This document shows, in pieces, positions 9,807 through 17,823 of a stretch of 34,511 bases of DNA. Source of the stretch: Shewanella sp. 10N.286.48.A6. Lineage in GTDB: Bacteria > Pseudomonadota > Gammaproteobacteria > Enterobacterales > Shewanellaceae. The notes beneath the pieces were generated by a model. It searched no databases. It was not told the DNA's origin and saw only the letters and a list, made by a program, of their open reading frames with translations. How positions within the stretch are numbered: position 1 is the first letter of the stretch; each line of letters opens with the position of its first letter. A program made the position numbers and the translations under genes. The stretch is from assembly GCF_002873135.1 (NCBI RefSeq), contig NZ_MCVI01000036.1:54428-88938 (forward strand). Reading direction: 5' to 3'.

Positions 9807-9836
9807 ATACTAGACATGGTTCAGCGCTAGCCTCAA
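9807..9836 (-). promoter_or_regulatory. Candidate sigma-70 promoter for the receptor-pullulanase unit
   Basis: Read on the minus strand, TTGAGG (9836-9831) and TAGTAT (9812-9807) are separated by 18 bases, about 90 bases before the receptor ATG. Both match four of six consensus bases. This is a visual match only. Confidence 0.4.
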
Positions 9837-9841
9837 TTTAC

Positions 9842-9855
9842 TGCATACGTATTCA
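9842..9855. promoter_or_regulatory. LacI-family-like operator upstream of the receptor
   Basis: The 14-mer TGCATACGTATTCA is a near-perfect palindrome with a central CG, the general form of LacI/GalR family operators. It lies five bases upstream of the candidate -35 box of the receptor promoter. In Shewanella and related bacteria maltodextrin genes are often controlled by a LacI-type regulator; that this is its site is an inference, and no regulator gene is in the window. Confidence 0.45.
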
Positions 9856-10127
9856 CAACATATTATTAACATACCAATTATTACAATAGTCGCTAAGTTG
9901 ATGTAATCAAATGCTAAAATCGGTTTGCTAATTATGATTAATATTTACACTATCCGCGGCAATCCACTTTTGGCTATAGGCTAGTCATTAAATATCTAAG
10001 GGGAGGTAGATTTCGTCACTCACTCAGGTAGAATACTTTTCAGCTAAACCATTTGAGTAATGCTTCTAATCACAGTTTTAACCAGATTACTCACTAAGTG
10101 TTTGAAATTGTAAACAAAGGATAAATG

Positions 10128-10571
10128 ATGGGTTTTAAGTTAACGGTAAAATGGCAAGCAGATCATTTTGATCATCAAGCGCCAGAGTTTAACCGGGATC
10201 ACCAAATCGAATTTGGTACAGGCCAAGTTGTTCACGCCTCTTCTGCGCCTGAATATAAAGGCAATGAAGCCAAGGTTAATCCTGAAGAAAGTTTGCTTGC
10301 GGCCTTATCCTCTTGCCACATGCTAACCTTTTTAGCCATTGCCCATTTAAAACGCCTAACAGTTGAAACCTATGTTGATAATGCCAAAGCAGAACTAGGC
10401 AAAAATGATAACGGTAAGCTGTCAGTCACCAAAATGACCTTAAATCCAGTGGTAACTTTTGCAGAAGGCATTGAAGTCAGTCAGGAAGTGATAAATAAAA
10501 TCCATGACAAAGCCCACGCCAATTGCTTTATCGCCAATAGTGTTAATTCTGAAGTAGCAATTAACGGCTGA
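10128..10571 (+). CDS. OsmC/Ohr family peroxidase-like protein
   Basis: A 147-residue cytoplasmic protein of the OsmC/Ohr family, thiol peroxidases that reduce organic hydroperoxides. The two redox cysteines are visible: Cys63 in LSSCHMLTFL and Cys133 in HANCFIANS. The conserved NPEESLLAALSSCH helix start is typical of the OsmC-like subgroup. Two adjacent ATG codons occur (10125, 10128); AAAGGA is three bases from the first and six from the second, so I prefer the second. Single gene, with its own bidirectional terminator downstream. Which hydroperoxide it acts on cannot be told. Confidence 0.88.
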   Translation: MGFKLTVKWQADHFDHQAPEFNRDHQIEFGTGQVVHASSAPEYKGNEAKVNPEESLLAALSSCHMLTFLAIAHLKRLTVETYVDNAKAELGKNDNGKLSVTKMTLNPVVTFAEGIEVSQEVINKIHDKAHANCFIANSVNSEVAING

Positions 10572-10603
10572 TAAATACCTGCTAAAGGCTGTATTTACAA
10601 ATA

Positions 10604-10642
10604 AAAAAACCGATATCAACTTGACTTGATATCGGTTTTTTT
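10604..10642. terminator. Bidirectional terminator between osmC-like and tricorn-like genes
   Basis: Perfect stem CCGATATCAA / TTGATATCGG with loop CTTGAC, flanked by an A-run before and seven T after. It lies between convergent genes and can serve both. Confidence 0.9.
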
Positions 10643-10678
10643 ACACTTATTTACCAAGCTTAACTCAAGTTAGCGCCT

Positions 10679-13600
10679 TTAAAATTGCGCTTTAGTATCT
10701 GCCGCAAATCCGCTTGCAGGAATTGGCTTAGCTTTTAACGGCGCGATTGGCTTTTGGATCAGCTCATCTTTTAAATAACGAATGGCGGTTTCAAGTTGGG
10801 CATCTTGGCCCGAGAATGTGGCAAAAGGTAAGTTATCTACCTCAATATCCGGTTCAACTCCGTGGCCTTCAACAATCCAACTGCCATCAATAGCGTATTG
10901 TGGATACTCCGCCACTCTTGCCATACCTTTATCCGTTAGGCTGTTGCGCCCTGAAAGCCAAACCCCTGCACCCGCAGTTTGCTTACCAATTAACGGCGCT
11001 AACCCTAAGGCTTTAATGCCTGCTGAAAAGGTCTCGCCATCTGAATAAGTCATTTGATCCGCGAGCACCACTAAGTGACCCCTAAAGGTTTGCTGCATAT
11101 TGGTATTAGCAGTGCCATGGGTGGGCTGCCAAAAAGCCCACGCACGGCGCAGTAACTTTTCAATAATCCAGCTATCGATATTACCGCCACGATTACGACG
11201 CACATCAATGATTAAACCGTCTTTGTCATAATTGGTATAAAACTCACGGGCAAAGCTTTCAATATCCCCAGCCCCCATGGCATACAAATGTAAATAACCA
11301 ATGTTGCCTTTACTGGCACTGCTGACTTTAGCGGCATTATTGGTGACCCAGTCTAAATAACGCAGCTTGGCATCGGTGCGGTTATCATGGGGCACAACAA
11401 TCGTTTGATGGCTTTTTTTACCACGAGTTAACTCCAACAACACTTGTTTATTGGTTTGATTACGCAGTAGTTGACTAACCTGAGCAAGACTGCTGACAGG
11501 CTTACCATTAATGGCTTTGATGATGTCGCCCTCTGCGGCGTCAACGTCAATACGGGCCAGCGGTGATGCCTGCGTTGGTAGCTCTGGGTCGTTACGATAA
11601 ATATGGTTAATCAGCACCCCTTTTGAGGTTTGCGCTAACCGTGCCCCTATACTTGCCCCTGTGGCAGTGTCGTTTTTAGCTATATCACCACCGCGCACTT
11701 GCGAGTGCAATGAATCAAGCTCGCCCATCATTTGCTTGAACAAATCATTAAGCTCATTTCTATCGGTTAAGCGGGCTAATAACGGCTGATATTTTTGCTT
11801 CACCTGCTGCCAATTAACCCCGCGCATATTCTTGTCGAAAAAGGAGTCACGGTGCATTAACCAGGCATCTTCAAATATCTGCTGCCACTCTTGCATTGGC
11901 GCTATAGATAACTGCCACTGGGCGGTATCAACCTGAGTGTTTTTAAGCTCTGTGGCTATTTTATCGCCAGCATCAACAATATGCAGCTCACTTGGATTAG
12001 CCTGTTTTCTTAGCAGTAATTTTTCACCATCATCTGAAAGTTGATAGTCGCTGATATCAGCGGAAAACTCGGTTACCTCAGGCGACAAGTTATCAAACTT
12101 CACCAGTTTTAAGCTGCTTTTATCTGCCACTGTATCGAGCAAATATAGCTTATCTTTACTGGCAGTTAAGCTGGAATAATTGCCTGATGCCACCGGAACT
12201 TGCCAGAGTCTTTGACTGATATTATCCCAATCCACTTTGACTTTTTGATTACTATCAGCCTGACTTCTAGCCTCTTTGGCATCGGCAATGATACTGCTAT
12301 TGAGCTCGGTTGGTTTTACGAAGGGAAATACCGACTTTTCAGTTAATGCGATGGCAAAGATTTCAGTGCGTTTATCAAAAACCGGCCCCATATTTCTATC
12401 ACCCCAAGGCGAACCAGGAGTCGCTTTAAAGTGCCGCGCTGATAAAAAATATAACCATTGTCCGTCAGGGCTAAAGCTAGGTGAATGTGACTCGTATTTA
12501 TCACTGGTAATGGATTGGGCTTTATTATCATTAACCGAATACAGCACGATTTGCGGGCGCTGTTGACCCATTCCCAATTTGGTTAAGGCAATAAATTGGC
12601 TATCACCAGACCAAACGATATCCGGATATTCTCCTAACCCTTCACCATGGGTGATGATTTTAGTATTTTTACCTTTGTTTAAATCCAGTAACCACACATT
12701 GCCATCGTAGTCATCATGGGCAATATAGCGGCCATTGGGTGATAAATGCAGACTGGTTCTTAAGCTACTGCCATCTTTAGTGAGTTGTTTTGCCCCTGCA
12801 CTGCCATCAGCGGGGAATTGCCAAATCTCTTGCTCGCCTGATGCATCACTGATGCCATAAACCCAATCACCATCCGTACTTAATAACGCATTTCTAATGC
12901 GGGCGTTAGCGGGTGATTGCACTTGGATTAAGCGGCGGCCATCATGACTTGCTATGGCTACATGGCTTCTAGCGGTGATCACCGCTTTATCGCCACTGGC
13001 GGCTAACTCCACTGAGGTAGCAAATGCCATTGGATCTTTTAACCAATGTTCACGGCGATGGGGAAAATCTGAAGTCAGGCTAATATCGACTAAGGATGAA
13101 CTGCCATCATTAATGCTAAAGACTTTAATATCTGCCCCGTGTTGGAATACAACTCGACCATCATTTAACTGTGCATCTCTGACTTGCCAAGCACTAAATT
13201 GGGTATGTTGCTTAGCATCTTGACCATCAAGCGTCATCGACCAAATATTATCATTGCCAGATTGGTCGCTAATAAAATAAAGCCGATTTTGCCACAGCAT
13301 GGGTTGTCTTACTGAGCCTTGATGAGCTGCTGTCAGCTTTTGCGCCTCTTGATTACTGCCCAATTTAAATCGCCAAATTTCACCTAAAGCGCCGCCACGA
13401 TAAACTTTGGCGTTATCACCACTGGTTTGCAGGCCAAACTGAGTAAAATAAACATACTCGCCCGCATCATCAATGGTGCCTTCAATCGCATCTGCTAGGG
13501 GTAAATCCGTTAATTGCAGCGTCTGTGGATCTACCGTTTTAAGAACCCAGTAATTTGCCGGTCCATTAGCATTATCGGTGGCATACAAAATCTCCCCGCT

Positions 13601-13963
13601 GGCTGTCCAACCTTGCAATCTGACGCGACTATTTTCAAAGCTTACTCGCTTGGCAACGCCGCCTTTGATCGGCATGACATACACTTCAGTAGCGCCATCA
13701 TAGTTCGCGCTATAGGCAAGCCAATTACCATCTTTTGAAATCACAGCATCGATTTCTTCTGCTGCTTGGGTGGTTAATCGTGTTGCTGAAGTTTGATTTA
13801 ACTGACTAAGCCAAAGATCGCCTTCGGCGGTAAATACCAAGGTTTGATCATGTAGCGCTGGCGCGCGGTAATAGCCTTGATTGTCTGAATTAACCGCAAG
13901 AGCGGATGTGCTTAACAGCCCAAGAGCTAATAAACAGGCGCTAACAGAATGGCGAAGTTTCAT
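10679..13963 (-). CDS. Tricorn-like S41 peptidase, exported
   Basis: A 1094-residue protein of the tricorn protease family (MEROPS S41), probably periplasmic. A Sec signal peptide (MKLRHSVSACLLALGLLSTS, cleavage after ALA) is followed by a long beta-propeller region with WD40/TolB-like repeats (LAYSANYDGATEVYVMPI, SPSFSPDGQWLYFLSARH). Next come a helical core, a PDZ-like segment near 800-840 (EGDIIKAINGKPV), and the catalytic domain with YSDGETF (nucleophile Ser about 973), GKQTAGAGVW and GVEPDIEVDN (Glu about 1038). The His equivalent is in DSLHSQV (about 752), where the residue before His is Leu, not the Ser of the archaeal TSH motif. I chose the ATG at 13963, where homology and the signal peptide start, over a TTG at 13999. 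AAGGA lies 11 bases upstream. Its substrate is unknown. Confidence 0.9.
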   Translation of the reverse strand: MKLRHSVSACLLALGLLSTSALAVNSDNQGYYRAPALHDQTLVFTAEGDLWLSQLNQTSATRLTTQAAEEIDAVISKDGNWLAYSANYDGATEVYVMPIKGGVAKRVSFENSRVRLQGWTASGEILYATDNANGPANYWVLKTVDPQTLQLTDLPLADAIEGTIDDAGEYVYFTQFGLQTSGDNAKVYRGGALGEIWRFKLGSNQEAQKLTAAHQGSVRQPMLWQNRLYFISDQSGNDNIWSMTLDGQDAKQHTQFSAWQVRDAQLNDGRVVFQHGADIKVFSINDGSSSLVDISLTSDFPHRREHWLKDPMAFATSVELAASGDKAVITARSHVAIASHDGRRLIQVQSPANARIRNALLSTDGDWVYGISDASGEQEIWQFPADGSAGAKQLTKDGSSLRTSLHLSPNGRYIAHDDYDGNVWLLDLNKGKNTKIITHGEGLGEYPDIVWSGDSQFIALTKLGMGQQRPQIVLYSVNDNKAQSITSDKYESHSPSFSPDGQWLYFLSARHFKATPGSPWGDRNMGPVFDKRTEIFAIALTEKSVFPFVKPTELNSSIIADAKEARSQADSNQKVKVDWDNISQRLWQVPVASGNYSSLTASKDKLYLLDTVADKSSLKLVKFDNLSPEVTEFSADISDYQLSDDGEKLLLRKQANPSELHIVDAGDKIATELKNTQVDTAQWQLSIAPMQEWQQIFEDAWLMHRDSFFDKNMRGVNWQQVKQKYQPLLARLTDRNELNDLFKQMMGELDSLHSQVRGGDIAKNDTATGASIGARLAQTSKGVLINHIYRNDPELPTQASPLARIDVDAAEGDIIKAINGKPVSSLAQVSQLLRNQTNKQVLLELTRGKKSHQTIVVPHDNRTDAKLRYLDWVTNNAAKVSSASKGNIGYLHLYAMGAGDIESFAREFYTNYDKDGLIIDVRRNRGGNIDSWIIEKLLRRAWAFWQPTHGTANTNMQQTFRGHLVVLADQMTYSDGETFSAGIKALGLAPLIGKQTAGAGVWLSGRNSLTDKGMARVAEYPQYAIDGSWIVEGHGVEPDIEVDNLPFATFSGQDAQLETAIRYLKDELIQKPIAPLKAKPIPASGFAADTKAQF

Positions 13964-14098
13964 AGTCAGAAAAGTCCTTGTAAATATTATTATTTTCAAG
14001 CAATCAAACTAGCAAACTTAAACTGATTTAGCAGTATAAAACCCAGTATTTATTGCGATAAAAGTTTAAGAATTTGTAACAATTAACTTATTCGCCGC

Positions 14099-14131
14099 AA
14101 AAAAAGGGTAACAACTTTTGTTGTTACCCTT
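14099..14131 (-). terminator. Terminator after the sigma/anti-sigma genes
   Basis: Perfect 11-bp stem AAGGGTAACAA / TTGTTACCCTT with loop CTTTTG. The A-run at 14099-14105 reads as a T-run on the minus strand. It separates the sigma cluster from the tricorn-like gene. Confidence 0.88.
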
Positions 14132-14204
14132 GGTGCTTTGGACACCTAGCTCGACAACAAATCTTCAAGCTAGAGCCAATGTTACTGTTAGTGCACTAGT
14201 GCCA

Positions 14205-15068
14205 TTATTGAATCGATTGTTGCAAGCTTAAGCGCTGCTGTAATTGTTGGTATTGCTGATATTGAGGATGCTGCTGCTGAATAATCTCAGGGAATTGCAG
14301 CTCAATAACCTTCGAATATGCCTGAGCTTGCTCCAATTGTTTGTTATCTAACAGTTCAGCTAAATGCTTGATTGCATTAATGGAGTTTGTTGCCTTAGCT
14401 GCGCCAGTTGCGTTGGCTGCGCTAGTCGTGTTAGCTGAGTTAATGTCGTTAGCTGAGCTCATGACAGAAACTGCTGAACGAGTTTGTGCTGGCGTTGGTA
14501 ATTGAGCTTGAGGCTGAGATTCTGGTTGTGATTGTAATTGTGGTTGTGATTGAGCCGCAGACATAGATTCACGCTGCTGTTGAGGCATAACTTTAGTTGT
14601 CACAGTTGGGACCACATCAGCGGCAGACTCAACTGTCGTTGCCGTCATTGGCGTTGGCGTTGCTGAAATAGTTGTTGGCGTTACTGTTGCTGAAATAGGC
14701 GTTTCAGTGGCTTTCGTTGCCATTGGCACACTGTCACCCGCATCTATATTGGCATGTTGGGTAAAGTTTGGATTAACTAATATCACGCTGGCAATGATCA
14801 TTACAGATGCCGCGGTTGACAGCCCTAAACGATGCTTATGCCAAAAACTCACTTGCATGACATTTGTGGCTGCTGAATCACCTTGAGATGCTCTTGCCTG
14901 CTCAACAGGAGCGGCGCTCAATTTAGCTTGGGCTAAGATAGCCTTATCCATCGCTTTGGGGGGCGTTTCTAAATCCTGCTGATACAGGGTTTTAATTTCT
15001 TGCTGCAAAGCCACAAACTGTTCATCAGTCTTATCGTTGACTGAGCTTTTATCTTTAGAATCACTCAT
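14205..15068 (-). CDS. Putative anti-sigma factor, single-span membrane protein
   Basis: A 287-residue protein with a charged cytoplasmic N-terminus (about residues 1-78), one membrane span near 80-100 (LGLSTAASVMIIASVILV), and a periplasmic part that is low complexity. That part is Thr/Ala/Pro-rich from 115 to 165, has Gln-Pro repeats such as QSQPQLQSQPESQPQAQ, an Ala/Asn/Ser tract, and a Gln-rich helix to the end. The start overlaps the stop of the sigma gene by eight bases (ATGAGTGA), so the two are translationally coupled. Topology and coupling are those of a membrane anti-sigma factor, but I see no named anti-sigma domain and there is no zinc-binding HxxxCxxC motif. The functional call is therefore inferred from context. 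A terminator follows. Confidence 0.65.
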   Translation of the reverse strand: MSDSKDKSSVNDKTDEQFVALQQEIKTLYQQDLETPPKAMDKAILAQAKLSAAPVEQARASQGDSAATNVMQVSFWHKHRLGLSTAASVMIIASVILVNPNFTQHANIDAGDSVPMATKATETPISATVTPTTISATPTPMTATTVESAADVVPTVTTKVMPQQQRESMSAAQSQPQLQSQPESQPQAQLPTPAQTRSAVSVMSSANDINSANTTSAANATGAAKATNSINAIKHLAELLDNKQLEQAQAYSKVIELQFPEIIQQQHPQYQQYQQLQQRLSLQQSIQ

Positions 15069-15663
15069 GATCCGCCCCTTGCCATTTCAGCGCTACACAT
15101 TGCTTAATACTTTGATAGGCATAGCGAATGCGGCTTTTGGTGGCCTCTAAGGTTACATCGGCAATCTCACTGATTGCCGTAGCTGTTAAGCCCAATTCAA
15201 TATTCAGCAAAAAAGCCTCTCGTTGTAATTGAGGCAATTTACTAATACAGGTCTTTAATAGTTGCCCTTTTTGGCTATCAAGCAGTTGCTCATCAGGACG
15301 ACTGCGATGAGAACTATCCAGTGTGCTGGCATCAAAGCTGTCCATGCCCTCTTCTGCGGTTTCAGCAAGCTTATCGAGTGGTTTCACCGCCCGCACATGA
15401 TCGATCAGTAAGTTATGGGCAATGCGATAAATCCAAGTGGTAAACTTGGCTGTGACTTGATAACTGCTCGCGGCTTTTATCACCTTGCCCCACGTGTCTT
15501 GGTATAGATCTTCTGCTAATTGCTTATCGTTGATTTGGCGCACAAAATAGCGATACAAAGGCCCTTTATGTTTGCTATACAGCTGCTCAAAAGCAAGCGA
15601 GTCCCCTTGCTGATAATTCAACATTAATTGCTCATCTGATAATGCAGTTATTTTATCCTTCAC
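15061..15663 (-). CDS. ECF-type RNA polymerase sigma factor
   Basis: About 200 residues, of the extracytoplasmic function sigma-70 group, which directs RNA polymerase to a small regulon when released from its anti-sigma factor. Region 2 shows LAEDLYQDTWGKVIKAASSY and FTTWIYRIAHNLLIDHVR; region 4 shows LPQLQREAFLLNIELGLTATAISEIADVTLEATKSRIRYA. The linker between them is rather long and acidic (ETAEEGMDSFDASTLDSS). The start is uncertain: a GTG at 15663 has AAGG nine bases upstream, while an in-frame TTG at 15672 directly abuts that AAGG, so I prefer the GTG. It lies behind the YfbK-like gene on the same strand and overlaps the anti-sigma gene. Confidence 0.88.
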   Translation of the reverse strand: MKDKITALSDEQLMLNYQQGDSLAFEQLYSKHKGPLYRYFVRQINDKQLAEDLYQDTWGKVIKAASSYQVTAKFTTWIYRIAHNLLIDHVRAVKPLDKLAETAEEGMDSFDASTLDSSHRSRPDEQLLDSQKGQLLKTCISKLPQLQREAFLLNIELGLTATAISEIADVTLEATKSRIRYAYQSIKQCVALKWQGADHE

Positions 15664-15833
15664 CGCCGGCAACCTTGGTTTATAGACTGTTTTTAATCAC
15701 TTTAAACAGTTTGCCCAGCGTAAATGCGATTGTCTATTAATACTCTGCAATTGAGCTATATTATTCACAGCACCTTATCATTAATACTCCTGTCGACAAT
15801 GAGCTCGTTAATAATAGCCGAGTTAATAATAGG

Positions 15834-16922
15834 CTAGTTAAAAATAGCCTTGCCAATAATGCTGCCCTGCTTTGGCGGAGTATCATAAATAGGCTGCGGC
15901 ATCGGATAAGCTTGTCGTTGATGGGGCTTTTTTATCCCGACATTGTTTGTAACAGACACTAGCATCGCCTGCTTAACAAGGGCAATAAACTCGCTGCGCT
16001 CACCTTGACTATCTGCCCCTTTAGCATCAAGATCGATATTAACTAACTCATGATAATCAAAGCCATGAACATAATTACTTTGATTAATTAATTGCCCTAA
16101 ACCCGCCACCGCTGCAGCAAAACGAAACTCATCACTGGCTTGTTGAAAGAATTTGTCTTGTTGAGCAATGTCAATATCAAACTGGCCAAGCAAAGCTTGT
16201 TGGCTTGTTATAAGCATGTCATGCAATGACAATGTGGCGAGGTTATCGGCACTAAAGCGCTGCTGAGCACTTGGTTTATGGGCTGGTGATTTATAAGCAG
16301 CTGAATCATCGATGCGCAACTCATACAAGGCACTATATTGGCCACTTGATTGAGCCTGCAATCGAGCATGGCCTTTGGACATTTGTTTATTAACGGGGTT
16401 GCCATAATTTCGCTCAAAACCAATCAGTCGGTATTCCGTAATCAACCTTGGATTGAAGCGTAACTTGGCTTGTAAATAAGCTAAGCCTTGCTTTGCAGGC
16501 TCTGTGGCCTTGTCACTCTGTTTGATATTAATCAACAGCAGCAAGGTGTCATTATTATAAGGCGATGGCGCCAGTTCAGTATGTATCTGATAGTTTTCAG
16601 ATAATGGCTGATATTGACTAAAGTCATATTGAAATGCATTGAGTAAATTCTGGCTTTGGATGGTATTTTTTTCAGGCCAGATTTGCTGGCTTAGTAAGTA
16701 CTTTAGCCTGTTATAGTCGCTGATACAGCCGCTGCTATCCGTATTAAATGTCAGCAGGGATAATGGCGTTTCACCACTAACCATGTTGCCGCCATGACTC
16801 ACAACAGCCTGCTGATCAGCCACGTAGTTTGGCTGTAATGTTAGAGTTTCAGCAACCCCATTAACGCTTACAAGCAGCAATAGGCTTAGTTTGCACGCCT
16901 GATAAATTGTACATTTACTCAT
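15834..16922 (-). CDS. Secreted YfbK-like protein lacking the VWA domain
   Basis: A 362-residue exported protein with a signal peptide (LSLLLLVSVNGVA, cleavage near residue 24). Residues about 55-135 resemble the N-terminal flank of YfbK-type VWA proteins (NTDSSGCISDYNRLKYLLSQ, LLNAFQYDFSQYQP, HTELAPSPYNNDTLLLLINI). Residues 153-205 resemble the DUF3520 segment after the VWA domain (LRFNPRLITEYRLIGFERN, YSALYELRI), and 225-330 resemble the C-terminal part (DEFRFAAAVAGLGQLI, SEFIALVKQAML). In the usual protein about 170 residues of von Willebrand A domain with a MIDAS metal site lie between the first two parts. Here only about 18 residues join them and no DxSxS motif exists. The frame is open throughout. 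The gene precedes the ECF sigma pair, a context I recall for YfbK. Function unknown. Confidence 0.7.
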   Translation of the reverse strand: MSKCTIYQACKLSLLLLVSVNGVAETLTLQPNYVADQQAVVSHGGNMVSGETPLSLLTFNTDSSGCISDYNRLKYLLSQQIWPEKNTIQSQNLLNAFQYDFSQYQPLSENYQIHTELAPSPYNNDTLLLLINIKQSDKATEPAKQGLAYLQAKLRFNPRLITEYRLIGFERNYGNPVNKQMSKGHARLQAQSSGQYSALYELRIDDSAAYKSPAHKPSAQQRFSADNLATLSLHDMLITSQQALLGQFDIDIAQQDKFFQQASDEFRFAAAVAGLGQLINQSNYVHGFDYHELVNIDLDAKGADSQGERSEFIALVKQAMLVSVTNNVGIKKPHQRQAYPMPQPIYDTPPKQGSIIGKAIFN

Positions 16923-17331
16923 CTATGACTCCGTAATAACCACAATACTATTATTAACGTGCTCAGATTAAAAAAGGGTTATTTATCTTTCACATTTAAT
17001 CACCTCCAAAACAAAACAATATAAATCAATACCATAAACCCAAAAGCACATTAATTATGCGTAACGTTAACGGGTTAATTTTTACCTTATCAATAACCCA
17101 AAACTTGCAGTACACGATTGCTGTTCGATGTTTACCAAAAGCCAGTATAAGCATTCGTAATCACAAACTGAGTTTCAGCCCCAAAAAACACTGAAATGCA
17201 GCGAAATGTGAGCCAACATGATATTATCTAGCCCCTTTTTTATAGGCGCAAAAATGCAGCCTATAATGCCTGTACCCTATGCAGGTATAAGTAAAATTAT
17301 TCTAATATAATAAGTGTGTTAAGGAGTTATC
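16923..17331. other. Divergent regulatory region, YfbK-like gene and purE
   Basis: Non-coding. On the purE side TATAAT occurs at 17262-17267 (with a poor -35, TTTATA, 17 bases before) and again at 17306-17311. AAGGAG at 17321-17326 is the purE ribosome binding site. TAACGTTA at 17062-17069 is palindromic but matches the PurR operator poorly. Nothing else stands out. Confidence 0.4.
17262..17267 (+). promoter_or_regulatory. Candidate -10 element for purEK
   Basis: A perfect TATAAT 65 bases before the purE ATG, with TTTATA 17 bases upstream as a weak -35. A second TATAAT at 17306 is closer and lacks a good -35. The choice between them is uncertain. Confidence 0.35.
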
Positions 17332-17823
17332 ATGCAAGCCCTTGTTGCCGTAGTTATGGGATCTAAGAGTGATTGGCCGACCATGGAAGCCGCCGCAGAA
17401 ATTATGGATAAGCTGCAGGTGCCATATCACGTTGAAGTTGTCTCAGCGCATCGTACTCCTGACAAACTCATGGACTTTGCTAGCACTGCTGCTGGTAAAG
17501 GCTTTAAAGTCATTATCGGCGGCGCCGGTGGTGCAGCACATTTACCCGGTATGATTGCCTCAAAAACCCGCCTTCCAGTGCTGGGTGTGCCTGTGCAAAG
17601 CAAAGCGTTATCAGGCATGGACAGCTTACTGTCTATCGTACAAATGCCTAAAGGTATTGCAGTTGGTACCCTTGCTATTGGTACTGCTGGGGCGTTTAAT
17701 GCCGGCTTACTTGCTAGCCAAATTCTTGCGGTTGAAGACAGTGAACTTGCAGCGCGTTTGGATGCTTTTCGTGAAGAGCAAACTAATTCAATCCTTGAAA
17801 ATCCAGATCCGAGGGAAGCTTAA
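17332..17823 (+). CDS. purE: N5-carboxyaminoimidazole ribonucleotide mutase PurE
   Basis: A 163-residue class I PurE that converts N5-CAIR to CAIR in de novo purine synthesis, acting as a cytoplasmic octamer. The phosphate and ribose loop GSKSDWPTM (residues 10-18), SAHRTPD with the catalytic His40, and [12 protein letters not shown] (63-74, with His70) are all present. The length is normal. AAGGAG lies five bases before the ATG. The stop codon overlaps the purK start by one base (TAATG), so the two subunit genes are translationally coupled and give the usual bacterial two-step route from AIR. Confidence 0.97.
   Translation: MQALVAVVMGSKSDWPTMEAAAEIMDKLQVPYHVEVVSAHRTPDKLMDFASTAAGKGFKVIIGGAGGAAHLPGMIASKTRLPVLGVPVQSKALSGMDSLLSIVQMPKGIAVGTLAIGTAGAFNAGLLASQILAVEDSELAARLDAFREEQTNSILENPDPREA

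Larger units (their letters stand above)
9716..10127. other. Divergent regulatory region between receptor and osmC-like gene
   Basis: This non-coding spacer should contain the promoters for the leftward receptor-pullulanase unit and for the rightward OsmC-like gene. The promoter pair and palindrome listed separately are the only sites I can support. A strong AAGGGGAGG at 9999-10007 looks like a ribosome binding site but is not followed by a usable start codon or frame. Confidence 0.4.

Noticed and set aside
9999..10007. AAGGGGAGG as the ribosome binding site of a small gene
   Set aside because: No ATG, GTG or TTG at a suitable distance opens a meaningful frame.
17062..17069. TAACGTTA as a PurR operator upstream of purE
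   Set aside because: Only about half of the 16-base PurR consensus fits, and it lies 260 bases from the start codon, so I do not call it.
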